Source: Bacillus cereus (lineage in GTDB: Bacteria > Bacillota > Bacilli > Bacillales > Bacillaceae_G). Taken from it: a DNA stretch of 60,273 bases. The notes beneath the pieces were generated by a model. The model had not been told where the DNA came from. It was given only the letters and a program-made list of their open reading frames with translations, and did no database searches. Numbering within the stretch: the first letter of the stretch is position 1; each line of letters starts with the position of its first letter. Below are positions 34,719 to 50,218 of the stretch, one piece after another. The position numbers were made by a program, and so were the translations under genes. The DNA lies in contig NZ_NUOT01000040.1 in assembly GCF_002584535.1 (NCBI RefSeq), positions 1-60,273 of the forward strand, in the 5' to 3' direction.

Positions 34719-35342
34719 ATGCCAAAAGTTACTGTATATAACCAAACTGGTTCACAGGTTGGTGAAATCGAATTAGCAGAAGCTATTTTCGGTATCGAAC
34801 CAAATGAAGCTGTACTTTTCGAAGCTGTAATGATGCAACGTGCATCTTTACGTCAAGGTACACACAAAGTAAAAACTCGCTCTGAAGTACGTGGTGGTGG
34901 TCGTAAACCATGGCGTCAAAAAGGAACTGGACGTGCTCGTCAAGGTTCTATCCGCTCTCCTCAATGGCGCGGTGGTGGTACGGTATTCGGACCTACACCA
35001 AGAAGCTATGCTTACAAACTTCCTAAGAAAGTTCGTCGCTTAGCAATCAAATCTGCATTAGCTACTAAAGTAGTTGAGAACAACATTGTAGTTCTTGAAG
35101 ACCTAGTGTTAAATGCACCGAAAACAAAAGACATGGTAGCAGTACTTAAAGGATTAGCTGTAGAGAAGAAAGCTCTTATCGTAACTGCTGATGCAAACGA
35201 AGCTGTAGAGTTATCTGCTCGCAACATTCCTGGAGTAACAGTAATCACTGCTGATGGCGTAAACGTTTTAGACGTGCTTCATCATGATAAGCTAATCATG
35301 ACAAAAGCGGCAGTGGAAAAAGTAGAGGAGGTGCTTGCATAA
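34719..35342 (+). CDS. rplD: 50S ribosomal protein L4
   Basis: Its extended loop ([19 protein letters not shown], about residues 60-80) lines the nascent peptide tunnel, where macrolide-resistance changes can occur; the loop looks wild type. At 207 residues it is full length. Its stop overlaps the rplW start by one base. L4 is the S10 operon repressor in enterics, but no such leader is recognised here. Confidence 0.97.
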   Translation: MPKVTVYNQTGSQVGEIELAEAIFGIEPNEAVLFEAVMMQRASLRQGTHKVKTRSEVRGGGRKPWRQKGTGRARQGSIRSPQWRGGGTVFGPTPRSYAYKLPKKVRRLAIKSALATKVVENNIVVLEDLVLNAPKTKDMVAVLKGLAVEKKALIVTADANEAVELSARNIPGVTVITADGVNVLDVLHHDKLIMTKAAVEKVEEVLA

Positions 35343-35632
35343 TGAGAGATCCTCGTGATATCATTAAGCGCCCAGTTATCACTGAACGTTCTATGGAAAT
35401 GATGGCTGAAAAAAAATACACGTTCGATGTGGACGTTAAATCTAATAAAACAGAAGTTAAAGATGCTGTAGAAGCGATCTTTGGTGTTAAAGTAGAAAAA
35501 GTGAACATCATGAACTACAAGCCGAAAGCAAAACGCGTTGGTCGTCACGCTGGTTTTACTAGCCGTCGTCGTAAAGCAATCGTTAAGCTAACTGCTGACA
35601 GCAAAGAAATCGAAATCTTCCAAGGTGTTTAA
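35342..35632 (+). CDS. rplW: 50S ribosomal protein L23
   Basis: Tunnel-exit protein and docking site for trigger factor and SRP. At 96 residues it is full length. [17 protein letters not shown] at the N terminus is typical. The ATG shares a base with the rplD stop (TAATG), indicating translational coupling, and the SD GAGGAGGTG lies inside the rplD end. Confidence 0.96.
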   Translation: MRDPRDIIKRPVITERSMEMMAEKKYTFDVDVKSNKTEVKDAVEAIFGVKVEKVNIMNYKPKAKRVGRHAGFTSRRRKAIVKLTADSKEIEIFQGV

Positions 35633-35660
35633 TTCTTACTAAAGAAGGAGGGAAATTGAG

Positions 35661-36491
35661 ATGGCAATTAAAAAGTATAATCCAACTACTAACGGTCGTC
35701 GTAACATGACTACGAATGATTTCGCAGAAATCACGACTGACAGACCGGAAAAGTCTTTACTTGCTCCTTTAAGCAAAAAGGCTGGTCGTAATAACCAAGG
35801 TAAAATTACTGTACGTCACCAAGGTGGCGGACATAAGCGTCAATACCGTATCATCGACTTTAAGCGTAACAAAGATGGAATTCCAGGACGCGTTGCTACG
35901 ATCGAATACGATCCAAACCGCTCTGCGAATATCGCATTAATTAACTACGTTGACGGTGAAAAACGTTACATTCTTGCTCCTAAAAACTTAGAAGTAGGTA
36001 TGGAAATTATGTCTGGCGCTGATGCTGACATTAAAATCGGTAACGCATTACCATTAATCAACATTCCAGTAGGTACTGTTGTTCATAACATCGAGCTTAA
36101 ACCAGGCCGTGGTGGACAATTAGTTCGTTCTGCTGGTACATCTGCACAAGTACTTGGTAAAGAAGGTAAATACGTTCTTGTACGTTTAACTTCTGGTGAA
36201 GTACGCCTAGTATTATCTGCTTGTCGTGCTACTGTAGGTCAAGTAGGTAACGAATCACATGAACTTATCAAAATCGGTAAAGCAGGTCGCTCTCGCTGGT
36301 TAGGTAAGCGCCCAACTGTTCGTGGTTCTGTAATGAACCCAGTTGATCACCCACACGGTGGTGGTGAAGGTCGCTCTCCAATCGGACGTAAGTCTCCAAT
36401 GTCTCCATGGGGTAAACCAACTCTTGGATTCAAGACTCGTAAGAAAAATAAAGCGTCTGATAAATTCATCGTTCGTCGTCGTAAAAAATAA
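35661..36491 (+). CDS. rplB: 50S ribosomal protein L2
   Basis: Essential for subunit association and peptidyl transferase assembly. 276 residues. The C-terminal [18 protein letters not shown] carries the conserved histidine loop. The start [17 protein letters not shown] follows the SD AAGGAGGG. The 60-bp gap to rpsS contains a perfect hairpin. Confidence 0.97.
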   Translation: MAIKKYNPTTNGRRNMTTNDFAEITTDRPEKSLLAPLSKKAGRNNQGKITVRHQGGGHKRQYRIIDFKRNKDGIPGRVATIEYDPNRSANIALINYVDGEKRYILAPKNLEVGMEIMSGADADIKIGNALPLINIPVGTVVHNIELKPGRGGQLVRSAGTSAQVLGKEGKYVLVRLTSGEVRLVLSACRATVGQVGNESHELIKIGKAGRSRWLGKRPTVRGSVMNPVDHPHGGGEGRSPIGRKSPMSPWGKPTLGFKTRKKNKASDKFIVRRRKK

Positions 36492-36501
36492 TGGGGTTGT
36501 A

Positions 36502-36526
36502 GTACGGTTCACTTTTGGAACCGTAC
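36502..36526 (+). promoter_or_regulatory. 9-bp hairpin between rplB and rpsS
   Basis: GTACGGTTC (36502-36510) and GAACCGTAC (36518-36526) form a perfect stem with loop ACTTTTG and no T tract, inside the S10 operon. It looks like a processing or regulatory structure and not a terminator. Confidence 0.65.
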
Positions 36527-36551
36527 GGCAATCACGAAGGGAGGCACCACA

Positions 36552-36830
36552 ATGGCTCGTAGCTTAAAAAAAGGACCATTTGTTGATGATCACTTAATGA
36601 ATAAAGTTGCAAAGTTAAACGAAACTGAGCAAAAGCAAGTTGTTAAAACTTGGTCTCGTCGTTCAACAATCTTCCCTCAGTTCATTGGTCACACAATCGC
36701 TGTATATGACGGTCGCAAACACGTACCTGTATACATCACTGAGGACATGGTTGGCCACAAGTTAGGTGAATTCGCACCAACTCGTACGTACAAAGGTCAT
36801 GATGCTGACGATAAGAAAACTAGAAGATAA
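36552..36830 (+). CDS. rpsS: 30S ribosomal protein S19
   Basis: Head protein in complex with S13, near the A-site finger. 92 residues, beginning [16 protein letters not shown], with [16 protein letters not shown] at the C-terminal end, both family signatures. The SD GGGAGGC precedes the ATG. It is preceded by the hairpin at 36502-36526, and rplV starts 17 bp after its stop. Confidence 0.97.
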   Translation: MARSLKKGPFVDDHLMNKVAKLNETEQKQVVKTWSRRSTIFPQFIGHTIAVYDGRKHVPVYITEDMVGHKLGEFAPTRTYKGHDADDKKTRR

Positions 36831-36847
36831 TGAGAGGAGGCACTTCA

Positions 36848-37189
36848 ATGCAAGCTAAAGCAGTAGCGAGAACAGTTCGTATTGCTCCTCGTAAAGTTCG
36901 TTTAGTAGTAGACTTAATCCGAGGCAAGCAAGTGGGTGAAGCGATCGCTATCCTTAACCACACACCAAAAACTGCTTCTCCAGTTGTAGAGAAAGTTTTA
37001 AAATCTGCAATCGCAAACGCAGAGCATAACTACGAAATGGATGTAAACAACTTAGTTGTTGAAAAAGTTTTCGTTGACGAAGGTCCAACGTTAAAACGTT
37101 TCCGTCCACGTGCAATGGGTCGTGCAAGCCAAATTAACAAACGCACAAGCCACATCACAGTTGTGGTATCAGAAAAGAAGGAGGGATAA
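36848..37189 (+). CDS. rplV: 50S ribosomal protein L22
   Basis: Lines the peptide tunnel with its beta-hairpin ([19 protein letters not shown], near residues 85-105); no insertion or deletion of the macrolide-resistance type is evident. The ATG at 36848 with SD GAGGAGGC is chosen over an in-frame ATG at the rpsS stop, giving 113 residues. Confidence 0.96.
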   Translation: MQAKAVARTVRIAPRKVRLVVDLIRGKQVGEAIAILNHTPKTASPVVEKVLKSAIANAEHNYEMDVNNLVVEKVFVDEGPTLKRFRPRAMGRASQINKRTSHITVVVSEKKEG

Positions 37190-37192
37190 TCG

Positions 37193-38478
<1,286 letters not shown>

Positions 38479-38498
38479 ATTGAGGGGAGGTTTGCAAA

Positions 38499-38762
38499 GT
38501 GAGCGAACGTAACCAACGCAAAGTTTATACTGGTCGTGTTGTATCTGACAAAATGGACAAAACGATTACAGTTTTAGTTGAAACTTACAAAACTCATTCC
38601 TTGTACGGAAAGCGCGTTAAGTATTCTAAGAAGTACAAAGCCCATGATGAGCAAAACCAAGCAAAAGTTGGCGATATCGTTAAAATCATGGAAACTCGCC
38701 CGCTTTCTGCTACTAAGCGTTTCCGTTTAGTTGAAATCGTTGAAGAAGCGGTTATTATCTAA
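38499..38762 (+). CDS. rpsQ: 30S ribosomal protein S17
   Basis: OB-fold primary 16S rRNA binder. The start is GTG at 38499 with SD GGGGAGG. 87 residues, beginning [22 protein letters not shown], with the [21 protein letters not shown] core. Spacing to neighbours is operonic. Confidence 0.96.
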   Translation: MSERNQRKVYTGRVVSDKMDKTITVLVETYKTHSLYGKRVKYSKKYKAHDEQNQAKVGDIVKIMETRPLSATKRFRLVEIVEEAVII

Positions 38763-38805
38763 ATAGACGAATCGGAATTTTAAGTCCGAAGGGAGGTTTC
38801 ATAAC

Positions 38806-39174
38806 ATGATCCAACAAGAATCTCGTTTGAAAGTTGCTGACAACTCTGGTGCACGTGAACTTTTAACAATTAAGGTATTAGGCGGCTCTGGTCGTAAATA
38901 TGCTAACATCGGTGATATTATCGTTGCTACGGTAAAACAAGCAACACCAGGTGGCGTTGTTAAAAAAGGTGACGTTGTTAAAGCAGTAGTAGTACGTACG
39001 AAGAGCGGTGCTCGTCGTCCAGATGGTTCTTACATCCGTTTTGATGAAAACGCAGCTGTTATCATTAAAGATGACAAGAGCCCACGCGGTACTCGTATCT
39101 TCGGACCAGTAGCTCGTGAACTACGTGATAGCAACTTCATGAAGATCGTTTCTTTAGCTCCAGAAGTTCTATAA
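38806..39174 (+). CDS. rplN: 50S ribosomal protein L14
   Basis: Intersubunit-bridge protein contacting 16S h14. 122 residues, starting [20 protein letters not shown] and containing the [15 protein letters not shown] and [17 protein letters not shown] segments. It is conventionally the first gene of the spc section. The SD GGGAGGT is present. Confidence 0.97.
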   Translation: MIQQESRLKVADNSGARELLTIKVLGGSGRKYANIGDIIVATVKQATPGGVVKKGDVVKAVVVRTKSGARRPDGSYIRFDENAAVIIKDDKSPRGTRIFGPVARELRDSNFMKIVSLAPEVL

Positions 39175-39212
39175 TTTGAGGTATTGCCTTGCTAAGGAGG
39201 TGCAGAATTAAG

Positions 39213-39524
39213 ATGCATGTAAAAAAAGGTGATAAAGTACAGGTAATCACTGGTAAAGACAAAGGAAAACAAGGTGTTATCCTTGTTGCTTTCCCAAAGC
39301 AAAACCGTGTTATCGTTGAGGGTGTTAACATCGTTAAGAAGCACTCTAAGCCATCTCAATTAAATCCACAAGGTGGAATCATCACGAAAGAAGCACCTAT
39401 TCACGTGTCTAATGTTATGCCATTAGATCCGAAAACAGGTGAACCTACTCGTGTAGGTTACAAAGTGGAAGATGGTAAAAAAGTTCGTATTGCAAAAAAA
39501 TCTGGTGAATTATTAGATAAATAA
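39213..39524 (+). CDS. rplX: 50S ribosomal protein L24
   Basis: Assembly-initiator protein with a KOW motif ([19 protein letters not shown], residues 4-22). The ATG at 39213 follows SD AAGGAGGTG and homologues start MHVKKGDKV, giving 103 residues; an in-frame start at 39189 precedes the SD. The [13 protein letters not shown] and NPQGGI segments are typical. Confidence 0.96.
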   Translation: MHVKKGDKVQVITGKDKGKQGVILVAFPKQNRVIVEGVNIVKKHSKPSQLNPQGGIITKEAPIHVSNVMPLDPKTGEPTRVGYKVEDGKKVRIAKKSGELLDK

Positions 39525-39550
39525 TTTTCTTAAGAAAGGAGGTCACTTCA

Positions 39551-40090
39551 TTGAATCGCCTTAAAGAGAAGTTCCAAAAGGAAATTACTCCTGCTCTAAT
39601 GAGCAAGTTTAACTATAAATCTGTAATGCAAGTACCGAAGATCGAAAAGATCGTTATCAACACTGGTGTTGGTGATGCGGTAGCAAACTCTAAAGCATTA
39701 GACAATGCTGTAGAAGAATTAACTCAAATCGCAGGTCAAAAGCCTGTAATCACTCGTGCTAAGAAATCTATCGCTGGTTTCCGTCTACGTGAAGGTATGC
39801 CAATCGGAGCGAAAGTTACTTTACGCGGTGAGCAAATGTATGAGTTCTTCGACAAATTAGTATCTGTTTCTTTACCACGTGTACGTGATTTCCGTGGTGT
39901 ATCTAAGAAATCTTTCGATGGTCGTGGTAACTATACATTAGGTGTTAAAGAGCAACTTATTTTCCCTGAGATCGATTATGATAAAGTAAGCAAAGTCCGC
40001 GGTATGGACATCGTAATCGTTACTACAGCGAACACTGACGAAGAAGCTCGTGAACTTTTAACACAATTCGGTATGCCATTCCAAAAATAA
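39551..40090 (+). CDS. rplE: 50S ribosomal protein L5
   Basis: 5S rRNA-binding protein of the central protuberance, contacting P-site tRNA. The start is TTG at 39551 with SD AAAGGAGG. 179 residues, with [33 protein letters not shown] and the C-terminal [17 protein letters not shown]. Confidence 0.97.
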   Translation: MNRLKEKFQKEITPALMSKFNYKSVMQVPKIEKIVINTGVGDAVANSKALDNAVEELTQIAGQKPVITRAKKSIAGFRLREGMPIGAKVTLRGEQMYEFFDKLVSVSLPRVRDFRGVSKKSFDGRGNYTLGVKEQLIFPEIDYDKVSKVRGMDIVIVTTANTDEEARELLTQFGMPFQK

Positions 40091-40309
<219 letters not shown>

Positions 40310-40338
40310 AACCCACAAATGGGAAGGAGGTAAAACAC

Positions 40339-40737
40339 ATGGTGATGACAGATCCAATTGCAGATATGCTTACTCGCATCCGTAATGCGAACATGGTACG
40401 TCATGAGAAATTAGAGGTTCCTGCTTCTAAAATCAAAAAAGAGATCGCTGAACTTTTAAAACGTGAAGGTTTCATTCGTGATGTAGAATACATCGAGGAT
40501 AACAAACAAGGTATCCTTCGTATTTTCCTGAAATATGGTGCAAACAATGAACGTGTAATCACTGGATTAAAACGTATCAGTAAGCCTGGCTTACGCGTTT
40601 ACGCTAAAGCTGACGAAGTACCACGTGTACTTAACGGATTAGGTATCGCTCTTGTTTCTACATCTAAGGGAGTAATGACGGACAAAGACGCTCGTCAGTT
40701 ACAAACAGGTGGAGAAGTAGTAGCATACGTTTGGTAA
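40339..40737 (+). CDS. rpsH: 30S ribosomal protein S8
   Basis: Central-domain 16S binder and, in enterics, repressor of the spc operon. The ATG at 40339 ([18 protein letters not shown]) has SD GGAAGGAGG, giving 132 residues; the upstream in-frame ATG lies in the spacer before the [15 protein letters not shown] is the family signature. Confidence 0.97.
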
Positions 40738-40768
40738 TTAATATTGAAACGAACGGAGGTGTGACAAC

Positions 40769-41308
40769 ATGTCTCGTATTGGTAAAAAGATTCTTGAAAT
40801 CCCTGCAGGTGTTACTATCACAGTAACAGAAAACAATACTGTAACAGTAAAAGGACCTAAAGGTGAATTAACTCGTACATTCAATGCTGATATGTCTATC
40901 AAAATTGAAGAAAACATCCTAACAGTAGAGCGTCCATCTGAACAGAAGGAACACCGTGCATTACATGGTACAACTCGTGCTTTACTAGGAAACATGGTTG
41001 AAGGTGTAACTACAGGTTTCACTCGTGGACTTGAATTAATCGGGGTTGGTTACCGTGCTCAAAAACAAGGTAACAAACTTGTATTAAGCGTAGGTTACTC
41101 TCATCCAGTTGAAATGACTCCTGAAGCGGGTCTTGAAGTTGAAGTTCCTGCTCCAACTAAGATCGTGATTAAAGGTATCGACAAGCAACGTGTTGGCGAA
41201 TTCGCTGCTAACGTTCGTGCTGTACGTGCTCCAGAACCTTACAAAGGTAAAGGAATTCGTTACGAAGGCGAAGTTGTTCGTCGTAAAGAAGGTAAAACTG
41301 CTAAGTAA
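40769..41308 (+). CDS. rplF: 50S ribosomal protein L6
   Basis: Two-repeat 50S protein near the sarcin-ricin loop. 179 residues, beginning [16 protein letters not shown]. The C-terminal [22 protein letters not shown] is the RNA-binding signature. The SD GGAGGTG precedes the ATG. Confidence 0.97.
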   Translation: MSRIGKKILEIPAGVTITVTENNTVTVKGPKGELTRTFNADMSIKIEENILTVERPSEQKEHRALHGTTRALLGNMVEGVTTGFTRGLELIGVGYRAQKQGNKLVLSVGYSHPVEMTPEAGLEVEVPAPTKIVIKGIDKQRVGEFAANVRAVRAPEPYKGKGIRYEGEVVRRKEGKTAK

Positions 41309-41339
41309 GCCCGTTAGGTGAAAGAAAGGAGTGACAAGA

Positions 41340-41702
41340 ATGATCACTAAAGCTGATAAAAATGCGACTCGTAAGAAAAGACATGCACGTGTACGTGCTA
41401 AACTTACTGGTACTGCAGAACGTCCACGTTTAAACGTATTCCGTTCTAATCAACACATTTACGCTCAAGTTATTGATGATGTGAATGGTGTAACATTAGT
41501 AAGTGCATCTACTCTTGATAAAGACCTTGCTCTTAACGGTACAGGCAACACTGAAGCTGCTACGAAAGTTGGCGAATTAGTTGCTAAGCGTGCTGTAGAG
41601 AAGGGTGTTAAAGAAGTAGTATTTGATCGCGGTGGTTATTTATACCATGGCCGTGTTAAAGCTCTAGCTGAAGCTGCTCGTGAGGCTGGATTACAATTTT
41701 AA
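41340..41702 (+). CDS. rplR: 50S ribosomal protein L18
   Basis: 5S rRNA-binding protein. The ATG at 41340 ([22 protein letters not shown]) follows SD AAAGGAGTG, giving 120 residues; an in-frame GTG at 41331 overlaps the [26 protein letters not shown] is the C-terminal signature. Confidence 0.97.
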   Translation: MITKADKNATRKKRHARVRAKLTGTAERPRLNVFRSNQHIYAQVIDDVNGVTLVSASTLDKDLALNGTGNTEAATKVGELVAKRAVEKGVKEVVFDRGGYLYHGRVKALAEAAREAGLQF

Positions 41703-42224
<522 letters not shown>

Positions 42225-42240
42225 GAAGGAGGGAAAACAA

Positions 42241-42423
42241 ATGGCGAAAAAGTTAGAAATTACCCTCACTCGTAGTGTAATTGGTCGTCCGCAAGATCAA
42301 CGTGCGACTGTAGAAGCTTTAGGTCTTAAAAAGTTGAATTCAACTGTAGTTAAGGAAGAAACTCCTGCTATTCTTGGTATGATCAACAAAGTTTCTCACC
42401 TTGTAACTGTAAAAGAAGCTTAA
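42241..42423 (+). CDS. rpmD: 50S ribosomal protein L30
   Basis: Small 60-residue ferredoxin-like 50S protein. [31 protein letters not shown] is diagnostic. The SD GAAGGAGGG is 8 bp before the ATG. It lies 16 bp after rpsE. Confidence 0.96.
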
Positions 42424-42456
42424 GGATAACTCATTAATATAAGGAGGTGCCTGGGA

Positions 42457-42897
42457 ATGAAACTTCATGAATTAAAACCTGCAGAAGGTTCTCGTAAAGT
42501 ACGTAACCGTGTCGGTCGCGGTATCGGTTCTGGTAACGGTAAAACTGCTGGTAAAGGTCATAAAGGACAAAACGCACGTTCTGGCGGCGGTGTTCGTCTT
42601 GGCTTTGAAGGTGGTCAAACTCCATTATTCCGTCGTTTACCAAAACGCGGCTTCACAAACATTAACCGCAAAGAGTTTGCTATCGTAAACTTAGCGACGT
42701 TAAATCGTTTTGAAGATGGTACAGAAGTAACACCTGAATTATTGCTGGAAACTGGCGTTATCAGCAAATTAAACGACGGTGTTAAAGTTCTTGCAAGCGG
42801 AGCAGTTGAGAAAAAACTAACTGTTAAAGCGCACAAGTTCTCTTCAAGTGCTAAAGAAGCAATTGAAGCAGCTGGCGGAACAGTTGAGGTGATCTAA
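42457..42897 (+). CDS. rplO: 50S ribosomal protein L15
   Basis: Late-assembly 50S protein with a long glycine-rich N-terminal extension ([20 protein letters not shown] and [12 protein letters not shown]) that threads into 23S rRNA. 146 residues. Its TAA stop shares one base with the secY ATG, so secY is translationally coupled to it. Confidence 0.97.
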   Translation: MKLHELKPAEGSRKVRNRVGRGIGSGNGKTAGKGHKGQNARSGGGVRLGFEGGQTPLFRRLPKRGFTNINRKEFAIVNLATLNRFEDGTEVTPELLLETGVISKLNDGVKVLASGAVEKKLTVKAHKFSSSAKEAIEAAGGTVEVI

Positions 42898-44198
42898 TGT
42901 TTCGTACAATCTCCAACTTTATGCGCGTTGCTGAGATAAGACGTAAAATATTATTCACTTTAGCGATGTTAATCGTATTCAGGATTGGCACGTTTATCCC
43001 AGTGCCATTTACAAATGGAGACGTACTGAAAGCACAAGATCAGTTAAATGCATTAGGAATCCTTAATACATTTGGCGGTGGCGCTTTGAAAAACTTCTCC
43101 ATCTTTGCGATGGGAATCATGCCGTATATTACAGCATCCATCATCGTGCAATTATTGCAGATGGATGTTGTTCCTAAATTTTCGGAATGGTCGAAGCAAG
43201 GCGAAATGGGCCGTCGTAAATTAACACAATTCACGCGTTACTTTACAATTGTTCTTGCGTTTATTCAGGGGTTTGGTATGTCAATCGGTTTTAACGGTAT
43301 GGTAGGTGGGCAGTTAATTTTGAATCCAGGTTGGAGCACTTATTTATACATTGCTACGGTACTGACTGCTGGTACTGCATTTTTAATGTGGTTAGGTGAA
43401 CAGATTACAGCTAAAGGTGTAGGGAATGGTATTTCCATCCTCATCTTTGCTGGTATTGCCGCAGCTATCCCAAGTGTAATATCTCAAGTGTATCAACAAC
43501 AGTTTCAAAATGTCGGAGATCAACTGTTCATGAGTATCGTTAAAGTTGTATTGATATTACTAGCTGTGCTAGCAGTTGTTGTTGGAGTTATCTTCATTCA
43601 ACAGGCTGTTAGAAAGATTCCAATTCAATATGCGAAGCGTGTAACAGGAGGAAATGGTAGTTATACTGGAGCACAAAACACACATTTACCTCTTAAGGTA
43701 AATAGTGCGGGTGTTATTCCAGTAATTTTTGCTGTTTCATTCTTGATTACACCTCCAACTATTGCACAGTTCTTCCCGAAACATGATATATCGCAGTGGA
43801 TTATCCAAAACTTTAACTATTCTCATCCAGTGGGAATGATTATATATGTTGCGCTCATTGTAGCCTTCACATATTTCTATGCATTTGTTCAGGTTAATCC
43901 AGAACAAATGTCAGAGAATCTAAACAAACAAGGTGGATATGTTCCTGGTATTCGTCCGGGTAAGAATACAGAGCAATATCTAACAAAAATCTTGTATCGT
44001 TTGACCTTTGTAGGATCTATTTTCCTAGCAGCGATTGCAATTCTACCAGTTATCTTTACGAAGCTGGGAAATCTTCCTCCATCTGCACAGATCGGTGGAA
44101 CGAGTATGTTAATCGTTGTCGGCGTTGCTTTAGAAACAATGAAGCAGCTAGAAAGCCAACTGGTAAAACGCCATTACAAAGGGTTTATCAAGCAGTGA
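42897..44198 (+). CDS. secY: Preprotein translocase subunit SecY
   Basis: Channel-forming subunit of SecYEG. Ten hydrophobic helices are expected over 433 residues. The plug-proximal FGGGALKNFSIFAMGIMPYITASI and the cytosolic loop KQGGYVPGIRPGKNTEQYL are conserved signatures. The ATG overlaps the rplO stop. A hairpin lies in the spacer before adk. Confidence 0.97.
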   Translation: MFRTISNFMRVAEIRRKILFTLAMLIVFRIGTFIPVPFTNGDVLKAQDQLNALGILNTFGGGALKNFSIFAMGIMPYITASIIVQLLQMDVVPKFSEWSKQGEMGRRKLTQFTRYFTIVLAFIQGFGMSIGFNGMVGGQLILNPGWSTYLYIATVLTAGTAFLMWLGEQITAKGVGNGISILIFAGIAAAIPSVISQVYQQQFQNVGDQLFMSIVKVVLILLAVLAVVVGVIFIQQAVRKIPIQYAKRVTGGNGSYTGAQNTHLPLKVNSAGVIPVIFAVSFLITPPTIAQFFPKHDISQWIIQNFNYSHPVGMIIYVALIVAFTYFYAFVQVNPEQMSENLNKQGGYVPGIRPGKNTEQYLTKILYRLTFVGSIFLAAIAILPVIFTKLGNLPPSAQIGGTSMLIVVGVALETMKQLESQLVKRHYKGFIKQ

Positions 44199-44204
44199 GT
44201 AAGT

Positions 44205-44222
44205 GGGAAGATGTGTCTTCCC
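44205..44222 (+). promoter_or_regulatory. Hairpin between secY and adk
   Basis: GGGAAGA-TGTG-TCTTCCC, a perfect 7-bp stem with a tetraloop and no T tract, directly after the secY stop. Confidence 0.6.
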
Positions 44223-44238
44223 TACATGCTCATTATGA

Positions 44239-44900
<662 letters not shown>

Positions 44901-44901
<1 letters not shown>

Positions 44902-45647
44902 TGATCATTTGCAAAACTCCTCGCGAGATAGAAATCATGCGAGAAGCTGGCAGGATCGTTGCTTTAACTCATCAAGAGTTGAAAAAGCATATTACTCCAG
45001 GAATTACAACGAAAGAGCTCGATCAAATAGCGGAAAAGACGATTCGAAAATATGGTGCTACGCCATCTTTTAAAGGATACAATGGATTTCCGGGAAGCAT
45101 CTGTGCTTCTGTAAATGAAGAGCTTGTACATGGGATTCCAGGAAGGCGCAAGCTCCAAGAGGGCGATATCATCAGTATCGATATTGGTGCGAAATACAAT
45201 GGGTACCATGGAGATTCTGCATGGACGTATCCAGTAGGAAACATTTCTGAATCTGTTCAAAAGCTACTTGATGTCACAGAAAAATCGTTGTATCTTGGTC
45301 TAGAACAAATAAAACCAGGCGAGAGATTATCAAATGTCTCACATGCGATTCAAACGTATGTTGAAGATAATGGATTCTCGATCGTTAGGGAGTATGTTGG
45401 TCACGGAATCGGGCAAGACTTACATGAAGACCCTCAAATCCCGCACTATGGTCCACCAAATAAAGGTCCTAGATTAAAGCCGGGCATGGTCATCTGTGTT
45501 GAGCCGATGGTGAACCAAGGAAGACGATATGTAAAAACACTATCTGATGACTGGACAGTGGTAACGGTAGATGGTAAATGGTGTGCCCATTTTGAGCACA
45601 CGATTGCTCTTACAGAAGCAGGATACGAAATCCTTACCACTTTATAA
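44901..45647 (+). CDS. map: Methionine aminopeptidase, type I
   Basis: Removes the initiator methionine co-translationally. Dinuclear metal ligands are in [35 protein letters not shown] and FEHTIALTE. 248 residues, full length. The ATG overlaps the adk stop (TAATG). The KOW-type small gene found here in B. subtilis, as I recall it, is absent; infA follows directly. Confidence 0.96.
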
Positions 45648-45715
45648 GTAGCTGGCTCTCCGGGATTTCAGAGCAGTGTAAAATGTTACTGATTTGAAGA
45701 AGGGAGAACTATTGA

Positions 45716-45934
45716 ATGGCTAAAGATGATGTAATTGAAGTCGAAGGTACCGTTCTTGAAACGTTGCCAAATGCTATGTTCAAAGTAGAATTAGAGAATG
45801 GGCATGTCGTATTGGCTCACGTTTCTGGTAAAATCCGTATGAACTTCATTCGTATTTTACCAGGAGACAAAGTTACGGTAGAATTATCTCCGTACGATTT
45901 AAATCGTGGTCGTATTACGTACCGTTTTAAATAA
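45716..45934 (+). CDS. infA: Translation initiation factor IF-1
   Basis: 72-residue OB-fold protein occupying the A site during initiation. [45 protein letters not shown] and the [12 protein letters not shown] end are diagnostic. The SD AAGGGAG precedes the ATG. Confidence 0.98.
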   Translation: MAKDDVIEVEGTVLETLPNAMFKVELENGHVVLAHVSGKIRMNFIRILPGDKVTVELSPYDLNRGRITYRFK

Positions 45935-45939
45935 TATAG

Positions 45940-46470
<531 letters not shown>

Positions 46471-46473
46471 TAA

Positions 46474-46884
<411 letters not shown>

Positions 46885-47064
46885 TTTTTCTGTATAGAAT
46901 TTTCCCTTTTGTCTATAATGGATATGATGCATTATCGAGAAATTTCGTACAGAAACATCGCTTGTTGTGCACAATCGGGAACTGCCTAAGGGGGACTTTC
47001 GGTTAGACAGAGGTTTTTCCTTTGTTTAGCCGGGGTTTCGACGTTTTGAAGGAGGGTTTAGTTA
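46885..47064 (+). promoter_or_regulatory. rpsK-rpoA spacer with internal promoter-like site and long hairpin
   Basis: TATAAT (46914-46919) has only a weak -35, so promoter activity is uncertain. Downstream, a 14-bp stem runs CGGTTAGACAGAGG (47000-47013) against CCTTTGTTTAGCCG (47019-47032) with a T5 loop. The three mismatches with a perfect complement are all G-U wobbles. There is no T tract. The SD AAGGAGGG for rpoA lies about 18 bp after the hairpin. Confidence 0.6.
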
Positions 47065-48009
47065 ATGATTGAAATTGAAAAACCGAAAATCGAAACGGTT
47101 GAACTTAACGAAGATGCTAAGTATGGTAAATTCGTGATTGAACCGCTTGAGCGTGGATATGGTACTACTTTGGGTAACTCCCTTCGTCGTATTCTTTTAT
47201 CCTCACTCCCTGGTGCCGCTGTAACTGCTATCCAAATTGATGGCGTATTACACGAATTTTCAACAGTTGAGGGCGTAGTAGAAGACGTTACAACGATCAT
47301 CTTAAACTTGAAAAAGTTAGCTCTTAAAATCTACTCTGAAGAAGAGAAGACGTTGGAAATCGATGTACAGGGCGAAGGTATTGTCACAGCTGCTGATATT
47401 ACTCACGATAGTGATGTTGAAATCTTAAATCCAGATTTATACATTGCGACGTTAGCAAAGGATGCGCATTTCCGCGTGCGTTTAACTGCAAAGCGTGGCC
47501 GTGGGTATACGCCAGCTGATGCAAATAAAAGCGAAGATCAACCAATAGGAGTTATTCCTATTGATTCTATTTATACTCCAGTATCACGTGTGACTTACCA
47601 AGTGGAAAAGACACGTGTCGGACAAGTGGCAAATTATGATAAGCTTACGCTTGATGTATGGACGGATGGAAGCATCGGGCCAAAAGAAGCTATCTCTTTA
47701 GGTGCCAAAATCTTAACTGAGCATTTAAACATCTTCGTTGGTTTAACTGATGAAGCGCAAAATGCTGAGATTATGGTCGAGAAGGAAGAAGATCAAAAAG
47801 AAAAAGTTCTAGAGATGACTATTGAAGAACTTGATCTTTCTGTTCGTTCTTATAATTGCTTAAAACGTGCAGGAATTAATACTGTACAAGAGCTTGCGAA
47901 CAAAACAGAAGAAGATATGATGAAAGTTCGTAACTTAGGACGTAAATCCTTAGAAGAAGTTAAGCATAAGCTTGAGGAATTAGGTTTAGGCTTACGTAAA
48001 GACGACTGA
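47065..48009 (+). CDS. rpoA: RNA polymerase alpha subunit
   Basis: Assembly platform for beta and beta-prime through the N-terminal domain (about 1-230, [20 protein letters not shown]), joined by an acidic linker to the C-terminal domain that contacts UP elements and regulators ([31 protein letters not shown]). 314 residues. The SD AAGGAGGG is strong. It lies between rpsK and rplQ as is typical. Confidence 0.98.
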   Translation: MIEIEKPKIETVELNEDAKYGKFVIEPLERGYGTTLGNSLRRILLSSLPGAAVTAIQIDGVLHEFSTVEGVVEDVTTIILNLKKLALKIYSEEEKTLEIDVQGEGIVTAADITHDSDVEILNPDLYIATLAKDAHFRVRLTAKRGRGYTPADANKSEDQPIGVIPIDSIYTPVSRVTYQVEKTRVGQVANYDKLTLDVWTDGSIGPKEAISLGAKILTEHLNIFVGLTDEAQNAEIMVEKEEDQKEKVLEMTIEELDLSVRSYNCLKRAGINTVQELANKTEEDMMKVRNLGRKSLEEVKHKLEELGLGLRKDD

Positions 48010-48044
48010 GGATTTAAACTCATCAACAAAGGAGGGAACTACGA

Positions 48045-48407
48045 ATGGCATACAGAAAATTAGGCCGTACAAGTGCGCAACGTAAAGCTATGTTACGTGA
48101 CTTAGCTACTGATTTAATTATCAACGAGCGCATCCAAACGACAGAAACTCGTGCAAAAGAACTTCGTTCTGTAGTGGAAAAAATGATCACTTTAGGTAAA
48201 CGCGGAGATCTTCATGCTCGCCGTCAAGCTGCATCTTTCATCCGCAATGAAGTTGCTAATGCTGAGACTGGTCAAGATGCACTTCAAAAATTATTCGCTG
48301 ATGTAGCTCCACGCTATGCTGAGCGTCAAGGCGGATACACTCGTATTGCAAAAATTGGTCCACGTCGCGGAGACGCAGCACCAATGGTAATTATCGAGTT
48401 AGTATAA
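48045..48407 (+). CDS. rplQ: 50S ribosomal protein L17
   Basis: Tunnel-exit region protein; 120 residues. [25 protein letters not shown] and [19 protein letters not shown] are diagnostic. The SD AAAGGAGGG is present. It is the last gene of the alpha section and is followed by a terminator. Confidence 0.98.
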   Translation: MAYRKLGRTSAQRKAMLRDLATDLIINERIQTTETRAKELRSVVEKMITLGKRGDLHARRQAASFIRNEVANAETGQDALQKLFADVAPRYAERQGGYTRIAKIGPRRGDAAPMVIIELV

Positions 48408-48415
48408 TGATGATT

Positions 48416-48469
48416 AAAAGGGCAGGACAGTTCTTTTCAAGTAACTGGTCATGGCCCTTTTTTTTTAAA
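48416..48469 (+). terminator. Terminator after rplQ
   Basis: AAAAGGGC and GCCCTTTT form the base, with an inner stem around CAGTT/AACTG, followed by nine T residues. It closes the ribosomal superoperon. Confidence 0.9.
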
Positions 48470-48494
48470 TATAGAAAATGGGCTAACTTGGTAA

Positions 48495-50205
<1,711 letters not shown>

Positions 50206-50218
<13 letters not shown>

